Source: Isochrysis galbana (taxonomy: Eukaryota > Haptophyta > Isochrysidales > Isochrysidaceae). Taken from it: a stretch of 64,000 nucleotides of DNA. Shown here piece after piece: positions 12,001 through 22,000 of the stretch (positions within the stretch are counted from its first letter, which is position 1; the number at the start of each line of letters is the position of its first letter). The DNA lies in NCBI GenBank assembly GCA_018136815.1, contig CM030932.1, forward strand, positions 3,595,790 through 3,659,789, given 5' to 3'. The notes under the pieces were generated by a model that made no database searches, had not been told where the DNA came from, and saw nothing but the letters and a program-made list of their open reading frames with translations. The position numbers and the translations under genes are program-made.

Positions 12001-12253
12001 GCCTCGCCCTCCTGTTTCGCCCGGCCCTCACTCTCCTCGCTCCTTCCCCCTCCACTTCCCCCCTCTCCTCCTCTTCCCCCCTTTCCTGCCCCCCCCCTCC
12101 CCTTTCTTTCCCCAGCGCTGCCGCCTCCCTCTCCCTCCCTCCCTCCCTCCCTCCCTCTCTCCTCCTCTTGTCTGCTCCACTGCGTGATTGGCTCACCCGG
12201 ACGTATCTGCCGTCAGGGCTCCGCTCAACAATCTCGTCCTCGTCGTGCTCCAT
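6026..12253 (-). CDS. WNK: WNK-type Ser/Thr protein kinase, four exons
   Basis: Exons are 12197-12253, 11838-11900, 11330-11544 and 6026-11192; the joined frame is 5502 nt, 1833 residues. Exon 1 gives [19 protein letters not shown]. The nucleotide loop [13 protein letters not shown] carries the WNK lysine in strand beta-2, and EVAWCQV has Cys where other kinases have the beta-3 lysine, which together identify [11 protein letters not shown] (about residue 146), [19 protein letters not shown] and the [18 protein letters not shown] block follow. At about 465-525 there is an OSR1_C-like (PF2) domain ([19 protein letters not shown]). An acidic segment and Lys/Glu/Gln-rich helix lie at about 730-790, then long Gln/Pro-rich regions (about 930-1100 and 1440-1690). 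In animals and plants WNKs control ion transport and osmotic stress by phosphorylating SPAK/OSR1; a similar role here is inference. Intron 2 has a GC donor. Confidence 0.9.
6460..7200 (-). repeat. Gln-rich coding repeat, distal
   Basis: Part of the kinase tail. Runs of CAG/CAA (CTG/TTG on the plus strand) are interspersed with short QPSQQS and QQHPPPQQS repeats at about 6720-6900. Other-frame open regions here (poly-Ala, poly-Leu) are shadows of this tract. Confidence 0.85.
8230..8730 (-). repeat. Gln/Pro-rich coding repeat, proximal
   Basis: Tandem imperfect units of the type QLQQQPPPP within the kinase tail, encoded by CAG-rich DNA with interspersed CCG/CCC. The unit is visible on the plus strand as CTGCTGCAGCTGGGGCGGCGG. 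Alanine-rich and leucine-rich open frames here are shadows. Confidence 0.85.
11193..11329 (-). other. Kinase intron 3 (137 nt, GT-AG)
   Basis: On the minus strand it begins GTGAGCC and ends CCTCAG, in phase 2. The split codon CA|G gives Gln in the junction GTLKQ-YIAKAKR, which matches the WNK hinge region. Open frames read across it, but only the spliced frame gives a continuous kinase domain. Confidence 0.85.
11545..11837 (-). other. Kinase intron 2 with GC-AG boundaries
   Basis: Splicing at GAG|GCAAGTGG (minus strand) and GCGCGCAG|GGC joins AYDEEE to GIEVAWCQV, exactly the order expected in WNK kinases. The donor is GC rather than GT but otherwise matches the strong consensus GCAAGT. Neither adjacent GT gives an intact frame. 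Confidence 0.8.
11901..12196 (-). other. Kinase intron 1 (296 nt, GT-AG)
   Basis: On the minus strand it begins GTGAGCC after GRYVR and ends CCGCTGCAG before FRQSLGVG, phase 0. Its interior is strongly purine-rich on the coding strand (runs of GGGA), which makes several spurious open frames on both strands. Confidence 0.85.
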
Positions 12254-12480
12254 CGCGCTCCGCCAGGGCGGCGGGCCCCTCGGTGGCTGGCGGGCCCACC
12301 CGTGGGTGGGGGCACCGCCACTGCCTTGGCCGTCGCCGCGCGCGCTGAGGCTCCACAGCTCCCCCCCTCGCCCCCCCTTCCCCCCCCACCCCCACCCCCT
12401 CGGTTCTTTCGCTTATTCTGCTCGCACTCTTCTCTCTCTTTCGCACTGGTACCGCCGGCCACCGCGCAGCCTCCGCGCGC
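12254..12480. other. 5' flank of kinase gene
   Basis: Upstream of the kinase ATG (minus strand). It is GC-rich with C runs at about 12361-12400 on the plus strand. A promoter should lie here or beyond, but I see no recognisable core element. Confidence 0.4.
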
Positions 12481-13229
12481 GCGAGAGAGAGAGAGGGGGG
12501 GGGGGGGGGCAGGGAGGGAGAGAGAGAGAAGAGGGACCGCCGGCGAGAAGAGAAAAGGGGAGGGGGGGGGGGGGGGGAAGGGAGAGAGAAAGGCCGCCTC
12601 CGCGGCACGCTCTCTCCCTCCCCCCCCTCTCTCTCATCTCTCCCTCCCCCCCCCCCTCTCTCTCTCTCATCTCTCTCTCTCTCCCCCTCTCTCTCTCCCT
12701 CCCTCTCTCTCCCTCTCTCCCTCTCTCCCTCCCCCCTCTCTCTCTTCTGCCCCCCCCCCCCCTCTTTCCCCCTTTTCTCCCCCTTCTCCCCTTCCCCCCT
12801 CCCCCCCCGCCGGCGGCGCGAGGGCAGGGAAGGCAGCCGGCCGCGGGGGGGGGGGGGGGTCCCTTTCCCCCCTTTCCCTTTCCCTCCAGAGAGGGGGAGG
12901 GCGCCCCCGCGGAAGGGGGGGAAAGGGGGGAGAGAAAAAGAAAACGCCTCCGCCGTCCTGGAGGGAGGGCGGGGGGGGGGGGGGGAGCTTGCCTTCTCGG
13001 GCGGGGGGGGAAGAGGGGGGGGCGGGGGGGGGGGGGGGGGGGAAGAAGCCTCGCCCCCGCCCCCCGAGTCTCTCTCTCTCTTCTCTCTCGATGGGAAGGG
13101 GAGGGGGCGACGGAGAGAGAGGGGGGGGGAGCGAGAGAGGGGAGAGAATGCTGGATACTTTGTTTCCTCCCACGGGCGGTGGGGAGAGAGAGAGGGAGAG
13201 GGAGAGAGATCTCATCGATGGAAGGGGGG
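12481..13229. repeat. Low-complexity G, C and CT/GA tract
   Basis: G homopolymers (for example about 12495-12510, 12845-12860, 13020-13045), C homopolymers (about 12750-12765) and CT or GA microsatellite blocks fill the region. All open frames through it are repeat translations. G runs of this length could form quadruplexes and are error-prone to sequence. Confidence 0.9.
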
Positions 13230-13239
13230 TGGGGTGGGG

Positions 13240-14155
<916 letters not shown>

Positions 14156-14191
14156 GGGGCGGGGGGTCCGCCACGGCTCGCCTTCTGCTCT

Positions 14192-14194
<3 letters not shown>

Positions 14195-14222
<28 letters not shown>
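14195..14222. repeat. Poly-C run of 28
   Basis: An uninterrupted C homopolymer in the short spacer between the purine array and the pyrimidine array. Confidence 0.95.
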
Positions 14223-14292
14223 GACGGCTCTCCCCCTCTCCCTCCCTCCCGTCGGGGGGAAAGGTGGAAGCTCTGGCGGGGGCGATCCGGAG

Positions 14293-15583
14293 ACTCTCTC
14301 TACTCTCTACTCTCTCCTCTCTACTCTCTACTCTCTACTCTCTACTCTCTACTCTCTACTCTCTACTCTCTACTCTCTACTCTCTACTCTCTACTCTCTA
14401 CTCTCTACTCTCTACTCTCTACTCTCTACTCTCTACTCTCTACTCTCTACTCTCAACTCTCTACTCTCTACTCTCTACTCTCTACTCTCTACTCTCAACT
14501 CTCTACTCTCTACTCTCTACTCTCTACTCTCTACTCTCTACTCTCTACTCTCTACTCTCTACTCTCAACTCTCTACTCTCTACTCTCTACTCTCTACTCT
14601 CTACTCTCTACTCTCTACTCTCTACTCTCTACTCTCTACTCTCTACTCTCTACTCTCTGCTCTCTACTCTCTGCTCTCTACTCTCTGCTCTCTACTCTCT
14701 GCTCTCTACTCTCTGCTCTCTACTCTCTGCTCTCTACTCTCTGCTCTCTACTCTCTGCTCTCTACTCTCTGCTCTCTACTCTCTGCTCTCTACTCTCTGC
14801 TCTCTACTCTCTACTCTCTACTCTCTACTCTCTACTCTCTACTCTCTACTCTCTACTCTCTACTCTCTACTCTCTACTCTCTACTCTCTACTCTCTACTC
14901 TCTACTCTCTACTCTCTACTCTCTACTCTCTACTCTCTACTCTCTACTCTCTACTCTCTACTCTCTACTCTCTACTCTCTACTCTCTACTCTCTACTCTC
15001 TGCTCTCTGCTCTCTGCTCTCTCCTCTCTACTCTCTGCTCTCTCCTCTCTACTCTCTGCTCTCTACTCTCTACTCTCTACTCTCTGCTCTCTACTCTCTA
15101 CTCTCTGCTCTCTACTCTCTACTCTCTGCTCTCTACTCTCTACTCTCTGCTCTCTACTCTCTACTCTCTGCTCTCTACTCTCTACTCTCTGCTCTCTACT
15201 CTCTACTCTCTACTCTCTACTCTCTACTCTCTACTCTCTACTCTCTACTCTCTACTCTCTACTCTCTACTCTCTACTCTCTACTCTCTACTCTCTGCTCT
15301 CTACTCTCTGCTCTCTACTCTCTGCTCTCTCCTCTCTACTCTCTACTCTCTACTCTCTGCTCTCTGCTCTCTACTCTCTCCTCTCCTCTCTACTCTCTAC
15401 TCTCTACTCTCTGCTCTCTACTCTCTGCTCTCTGCTCTCTACTCTCTACTCTCTGCTCTCTACTCTCTACTCTCTACTCTCTACTCTCTACTCTCTACTC
15501 TCTGCTCTCTACTCTCTGCTCTCTACTCTCTGCTCTCTACTCTCTGCTCTCTACTCTCTACTCTCTACTCTCTACTCTCTACT
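14293..15583. repeat. TACTCTC heptamer array
   Basis: About 1.3 kb of a 7-bp repeat TACTCTC with TGCTCTC variants, a few AACTCTC and some CTCTC contractions. The 7-bp period makes all three plus-strand frames open and encodes the seven-residue period YSLLSTL, which is not evidence of a gene. Variants are arranged in blocks: 14-bp alternation of TACTCTC and TGCTCTC at about 14650-14800, and 21-bp trimers at about 15060-15200. Confidence 0.95.
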
Positions 15584-15589
15584 GTCGAC

Positions 15590-16330
15590 CCAGAGCCAGA
15601 CTTCTGGGCCCGCTCCTCGCGGGGCCCCTGGCACATTGCGGTCAATGAAGACTGTATGCAACAATTCCAAGCCCGCTATGGCCTCCAAACTACCATCCGC
15701 GTCCACCAAGTGGACGTGGCAGTCAAGATCGAGATAGAGTCCATCGAAGACAAACTAAACAGAAAGGGAACCTCGACAAGGAAGGCACTATATGAGGCCC
15801 TCCAAGATGTAGCGGCCCACTTCGTAGTGGAAGCAGATGGCCTCGCGCAAGCCTCGAAAATCACGCTAAGCACGCTGGTCAAGGCCGTAGAAAAAGAAGG
15901 GACAATAGACGCAATCGCACACTATACCCCAAAGCCGAACAGGCCTAAAAAGCAAAAAGCTAAAGACAGACTATTTGCATACCCGGCTGAGTCTACACCC
16001 GATAGCTTAAAAACCCTCTACGTAATAGCATGGAGATACATAATAAGAGACTTCTACAGAATAGAGTTTGAAGCATACACATACCATTATATACCAGTCC
16101 TAGAATCCACACTAATAAGGTTCACCACCTTGGTGAGGGGCCTTGCCCCGAAAGACAGCCACCACCAAATGCGCACACGCGCGGTGGCCCAAGGCAGAAA
16201 ACCTAAGCTAAAACCACCGATAGAACACAGCACCCCAATCTTTATAGAAAACGGAAAAGGTAAACTAACAATGAACGACAACCTCGGCCTCGTGGCAAAA
16301 GCAATCGGCCTAGCCGAAAAGCTCGCCTGA
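15590..16330 (+). pseudogene. LINE ORF fragment upstream of RT
   Basis: Open frame of about 246 codons beginning where the heptamer array ends, with TGA at 16328. Sequence such as FWARSSRGPWHIAVNEDC and KPNRPKKQKAKDRLFAYPAE looks like real protein with A-rich codon use. I do not recognise a defined domain. Its position before the RT on the same strand suggests an ORF1 tail or ORF2 linker of the element. No ATG precedes it except through the repeat array, so it is broken at its 5' side. Confidence 0.5.
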
Positions 16331-16593
16331 GGCCCAAGGGCGCCACCCCCCCTTAAGTCTTCCCCGGAGCGACAAACACAATGAGCAAAAGACATACAAA
16401 AGCGACATAACGCTCACGAAAACCCACGAAAACAAACGGGCCACCTAGAGGCACAGGAGGAAGGCGAGAAAAGACCATTAGGGGCTGGTGCACCCCCGCC
16501 CTACCCATCTCCCCCCACAGCCTGGGCCCCTATGTAGCGCACAAGGGGAGTAGCCGCAAGGCGGGAAGTGAGGGGAAAGAAGGGAGATGGGGC

Positions 16594-17717
16594 GTGGCTA
16601 CAATGTTCCGCTCCGGAGCCGCGCGTGTGGTGAGAATATTAAAAGATTTTTTTTTCGATACGGGACATATCCCATACACCATGAGAGAGGGAGATATCAT
16701 ACTCCTATACAAGAAGGGTGATGCGAGGGACCCCAGAAACTATAGGCCCATAACCCTATTACAAAGCGACTATAAAATCCTAGCGAAAATATTAACAAAC
16801 CGACTTAGCAAAGTAATAGGCAACATTATCTCCGACAACCAACTAGGCTTCGTACCTAGGAGGCTGATAAGCGAGGCCACCCACCTTTTACAATTGACGA
16901 GGGCATATCTCGACGAAACGGGGGAGCCGGGCCTCCTCCTGGCACTCGACTGGGAAAAGGCATTCGATAGAGTCAGCTGGGAATTTTACCACCTAGCGCT
17001 CCGCCTGCTTAACTTCGGGCCGGAGTTCCAACACCTAGCCAAGGCGCTTACGTGCGAAGAAGCAAGGCCGATACGCACGATCAAAATCAATGGCGGCCGG
17101 AGCTACCCCTTTACGATAGGAAGTGGGATGCCCCAGGGATGCCCACTCTCGCCACTAACTTTCCTCATAACAACGGAGGCGCTCACCCGGGCGATAAACG
17201 GGGACCCAGACATACAGGGAATTGACCTCAACGGCTACGACCTTAAGATAAGCCAATTCGCGGATGACACGGCGCTCATCGCAAGAGACTACAAAGGCCT
17301 GAAACGCTCACTCGAGTGGGTACGGGCGCACGAAAGAGCCACAGGGGGCAAGACGAACGAGGCCAAATTCCAAGGCATTCGCATAGGATCGCAAGTCCGC
17401 CATAGACCGCCATGCCGCCATGGGACATGCGCAAATATAACTGGATAACTAGCGACCAATACCTAATAATACTGGGCGTCCCGCTAGGAACCCCAGAAGC
17501 CCTAAAACCCTTCTGGAAAAAACTAGCGGACAAAATAGACGCCAAGGCGGCAAGACTATCGCCGATAGCACGCCATATGACCATATTCGGTAGGACTAAC
17601 ATAGTAAACTTCATTATTTGTGGCACGCCGCGATATTGGATACAAACCCTAGCGGCCCCCAAATGGTTCCACAATAGGATTCAGGGGGCGGCCGACAAAA
17701 TCCTATGGGAAAGCCCC
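16594..17717 (+). pseudogene. Reverse transcriptase fragment, LINE type
   Basis: RT motifs appear in order: YKKGDARDPRNYRPITLL (fingers), ILAKILTNRL, LDWEKAFDRVSW (motif A, catalytic Asp), GSGMPQGCPLSPLTF (motif B) and FADDTALI (motif C, catalytic Asp pair). The spacing and the NYRPI and GCPLSP signatures are those of non-LTR elements. Near 17405-17412 the frame shifts: the continuation YLIILGVPLGTPEALKPFW, typical of LINE RT after motif D, is in another frame that then runs into the second heptamer array. Non-functional as it stands. Confidence 0.85.
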
Positions 17718-17718
17718 T

Positions 17719-18071
17719 ACACTCTACTCTCTACTCTCTACTCTCTACTCTCTACTCTCTACTCTCTACTCTCTACTCTCTACTCTCTACTCTCTACTCT
17801 CTACTTTCTACTCTCTACTCTCTACTCTCTACTCTCTACTCTCTACTCTCTACTCTCTACTCTCTACTCTCTACTCTCTACTCTCTACTCTCTACTCTCT
17901 ACTCTCTACTCTCTACTCTCTACTCTCTACTCTCTACTCTCTACTCTCTACTCTCTACTCTCTACTCTCTACTCTCTACTCTCTACTCTCTACTCTCAAC
18001 TCTCTACTCTCTACTCTCTACTCTCTACTCTCTACTCTCTACTCTCTACTCTCTACTCTCTACTCTCTACT
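17719..18071. repeat. TACTCTC heptamer array, second
   Basis: About 50 copies of TACTCTC with very few variants (one TTTCTAC-type change near 17805, one AACTCTC near 17997). It is more homogeneous than the first array. The LINE RT frame runs into it and stays open because of the 7-bp period. Confidence 0.95.
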
Positions 18072-19057
18072 GGTAATACAGACGCCTGTTTCCGATGTGT
18101 TTACAGGTCGACACCTGACGCGTCTGGCGGGCACCTCGAAAGCGCGGCGCCAGACGAGAACGACTGAAGAGGCGGGGGCTACAAAACAAGAAGACAAAAA
18201 AAAGGTAAGAGATGCGCGCGTTTACGTTTCTCCGCAGAGATAGAGATGACAAGCCTGCCCCAGCCCGCCCCCCACCTGCTTGGCCCGTCGTAGTGCGAGC
18301 GCTTCCAAGAAGTCGTTTCCGTGTTCATATACCCAGGCCTTGTGAACCTAGTGAGCTGGCGTCACAAGTTTCCTCGCTATTCGATGTTTGTGCCTCGCAT
18401 GAAGTGCCTCACAAAAATATACCGGAGGGGGCCCGACTGTATTTCGCGCACCGCCTTCGATGGCCTGAAATTCGGTATTTTTCGAAGATTTCGCCGGAGA
18501 ACCCCCAATTTTTTTCGCTGATCCATCCTACCGGAAGCCATAGGGAACTTATTTAGCCCTTCATTAACCCATTGTAGCTGGTGCCCTGCGCACCCCCTTA
18601 GTGAGTGACCGGGCTACAGGAACTCTCCAAGAGTGAGATCAGCCTTGCTCTTGCTATGACAGAGCCTCAACTAGAGATTATAAACCACACTGTATGATCT
18701 CGGAACGGGCGCAAAGTGCACAACGGCGCCCTACAAGCAGTTCGTAATTTTGATCTTTCACGTGAACGTGAAGATATAATTTCTCGTGAGTGACTCGCCT
18801 CCCCCCCCCCCCCCCAATTCGCACCGTCGTGACAATCGACGCACCATGAACTAAGACTCCTGCCGGACGCCGGCCCCGAACGGGGCATGGCAGCGTTCGA
18901 AGAGGGGCATCATTCACTCTTACCCCCTGGACGAAGCAACGCGAGCGGCCTTTTGGATGTGGTAAGTTAGGGAGAGTAGTTGGGAGTAGCACAAGCACTC
19001 TGCCCCACGCCGTGCTAGCTAGCAGCGGTAAGTTTCAGTGAGTATGTGTCGCAAACG
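18072..19057. other. No gene recognised
   Basis: Intermediate GC content. Short frames such as that at 18212-18556 have no recognisable feature. A C run lies at about 18802-18815. The part nearest 19057 should contain the 3' UTR of the minus-strand gene that follows. Confidence 0.4.
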
Positions 19058-22000
19058 CTAACAAACATGCCGACCGGCAGTGCATGCGTAGAAGCCATTA
19101 GGCCGAAGCTCGTACGAACATAATGCGCATCCGTACGAGCAGTCGAAGGGATGACCGGCTGGGTTTGGTGGAGGCCTCACCGGGTCGATGTAGAGGGACT
19201 CGCAGGCCTCTGCGTCCGCTCGCACGTAGGTCTCCGACTTGGTGGTACCGGCGTTGTAACACCATTCCCCACCAATAGCGCCGTTGCGGATTGTTAGGCC
19301 AGCTAGAGTGTCGGGGTTCACACAGTAAGGGGATATGGGCGAGGGCGGGGGGGGAGGTAGTGGAGGAGGCAGCGGCCTTGGGGGAGGCGAAGGCGGCATG
19401 ATGAACCACGAAGGAATCCAATTCAAAACAAATAAAAGGCCGGACACTGCCAAAAACACCTTGAGCAAATTCTCGAGCGGTTGCTGAGTTGGAGGCGGCG
19501 GAGCCGCCGGAGGGGTCGATGGCGGGGGAAGTGCCGGAGGTGACACCGGCGGGGGCGAGGGCGGCGGGGGCGAGGGCGGCGGGGGCGAGGGCTGCGGCGG
19601 CGAGGGCGGCGGGGCGAGGGGGGCGGGGGCGAGGGCGGCGGCGGTGAGGGCGGCGGGGGCGAGGGCGGCGGGGCGAGGGCGGCGGGGGAGAGGGCGGCGG
19701 CGGCGAGGGCGGCGGGGGAGAGGGCAGCGGCAGCGAGGGCGGCGGGGGCGAGGGCGGCGGGGGCGAGGGCGGCGGGGGCGAGGGCGGCGGGGGCGAGGGC
19801 GGCGGGGGCGAGGGCGGCGGAGGCGATGGCGGCGGAGGCGATGGCGGCGGCGGCGAGGCCGGCGGCGGCGATGGCGGCGGCGGCGATGGCGGCGGAGGCG
19901 ATGGCGGCGGCGGCGATGGCGGCGGGGGCGATGGCGGCGGCGGCGATGGCGGCGGGGGCGATGGCGGCGGGGCGATGGCGGCGGGGGCGAGGGCGGCGGG
20001 GGCGAGGGCGGCGGCGGCGGCCGGCGGGGGCGAGGGCGGCGGCGGCGAGGGCGGGAGCGAGGGCGGCGGCGGCGAGGACGGCGGCGGCGAGGGCGGCGGC
20101 GGCGAGGGCGGCGGGGGCGAGGGCGGCGGCGGCGAGGGCGGCAGCGAGGGCGGCAGCGGGAAGGACGGCGGTGGCGAGGGCGGCGGTGGCGAGGGCGGCG
20201 GCGACGAGGGCGGCGGCGGCGAGGGCGGCGGCGAGGGCGGCGGCGGCGAGGGCGGCGGTGGCGAGGGCGGCGGCGGCGAGGGCGGCGGCGGCGAGGGCGA
20301 CGGCGGCGAGGGCGGCAGCGAGGGCGGCGGCGGCGAGGGCGAGGGCGGCGGTGGCGAGGGCGGCGAGGGCGGCTGCGAGGGCAGCGGCGGCGAGGACGGC
20401 GGTGGCGAGGGCGGCGGCGGCGACGGTGGTGGCGGCGATGGCGATGGGCAGGCAGAAGAAACACAACTGGGACTGTCGCAAGTAAAATAAAGGGTTTTGA
20501 TGTCAACCACAATGGATGACGCCGCAAATTGAGGCACAGTGAGGCACCTCAGATAGTTGTTTTCAAAAACCTGCAAGCGGAAAATGTGCGCCGTAAAATC
20601 AGCGCTTTCAGCACACCGCGAGGCAGCCGAGTCACGCAGTACGACTGAGAGCTACGGGGGCGCACCTTGAAGGAGCCAACCGTCGATGTCAGCTGCGGCA
20701 GGAACACGCTGGTCAGGGCGGCGTTGGACTGGACCTGCAAGCAACAGCGAGCCGTCAGAGCACGAGCCGACGCCACGCCCCATGCCAGCGAGAGCTCTCG
20801 GCCCAAGACCATGGGCGCGCACGTAGAAGTCGTTACCCGTCGAGGACAGCTGAGGGATGTTCAAGCTAGGCAGGGCGTTGTTGTTGTAAACCTGCAAGCA
20901 GCAGCGAGCCGTCAGAGCGCGAGCCGTCGGCACGCCCCATGCCAGCGAGAGCTCCCGGCCCTAGGCGACGGGCGCGCACATGGAAGTAGGTACCCGTCGA
21001 GGACAGCTGCGGGATGTTCAAACTGGTCAGGGCGTCGTTGTTGTCGACCTGCAAGCAACAGCGAGCCGTCAGAGCACAAGCCGACGCCACGCCCCATGAC
21101 AGCGAGAGCTCCCGGACCAAGACCACGGGCGCGCACTCTGAAGTAGGTACCCGTCGAGGACAGCTGCGGGATGTCCAAGCTGGTGAGGGCGGCGTTGTTG
21201 TCGACCTGTAAGCAACAGCGAGCCGTCAGAGCACGAGCCGACGCCACGCACCATGCCAGCGAGAGCTGCCGGCCCAGAACCACGGGCGCGCACTTTGAAG
21301 TAGGTACCCGTCGTGGACAGCTGCGGGATGTTCAAACTGGTCAGGGCGGCATTGTTGTCGACCTGCAAGCAACAGCGAGCCGTCAGAGCGCGAGCCGTCG
21401 GCACGCCCCATGCCAGCGAGAGCTCCCGGCCCAAGACCATGGGCGCGCACTTGGAAGTAGGTACCCGTCGAGGACAGCTGCGGGATGTTCAAACTGGTCT
21501 GGGCGAGGTTCCTGCCGACCTGCAAGCAACAGCGAGCCGTCAGAGCACGAGCCGACGCCACGCCCCATGCCAGCGAGAGCTCCCGGCGCCAAATCACAGG
21601 CGCGTACGTAGAAGTATCCACCCGTCGAGGACAGCTGCGGGATGTCCAAGCTGGTCTGGGCGAGGTTCCTGCCGACCTGCAAGCAACAGCGAGCCGTCAG
21701 AGCACGAGCCGACGCCACGCCCCATGCCAGCGAGAGCTCCCGGCGCCAAATCACAGGCGCGTACGTAGAAGTATCCACCCGTCGAGGACAGCTGAGGGAT
21801 GTTCAAGCTGGTCAGGGCGTCGTTACTGCTGACCTGCAGGCAATAGCGAGCCGTCAGAGCACCAGCCGACGCCACGCCCCATGCCAGGGAAAGCTCCCGA
21901 CGGGCGCGCACGTAGAAGTTGGTACCCGTCGAGAGCTCACGGCCCAAAACCACGGGCGCGCACTTGGAAGTAGTCACCCGTCGAGGACAGCTGAGGGATG

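Larger units (their letters stand above)
15590..17717 (+). mobile_element. Degenerate LINE-type (non-LTR) retrotransposon
   Basis: Two coding pieces in the same orientation, 15590-16330 and 16594-17717, separated by about 260 bp without a matching frame. The second piece is a reverse transcriptase of non-LTR type. No endonuclease domain is seen, and the 3' end stops inside the RT C-terminal region, so the element is truncated at both sides. Both ends run directly into TACTCTC arrays (14293-15583 and 17719-18071). Confidence 0.8.

Noticed and set aside
14264-15583. Very long open frame with YSLLSTL period
   Set aside because: A 7-bp repeat without stops on the plus strand is open in every frame. 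There is no independent evidence for coding.
19644-20519. Plus-strand Arg/Gly-rich and Ala-rich open frames
   Set aside because: Shadows of the minus-strand Ser/Pro stalk of the repeat protein gene, whose frame is supported by exon joins and a signal peptide.
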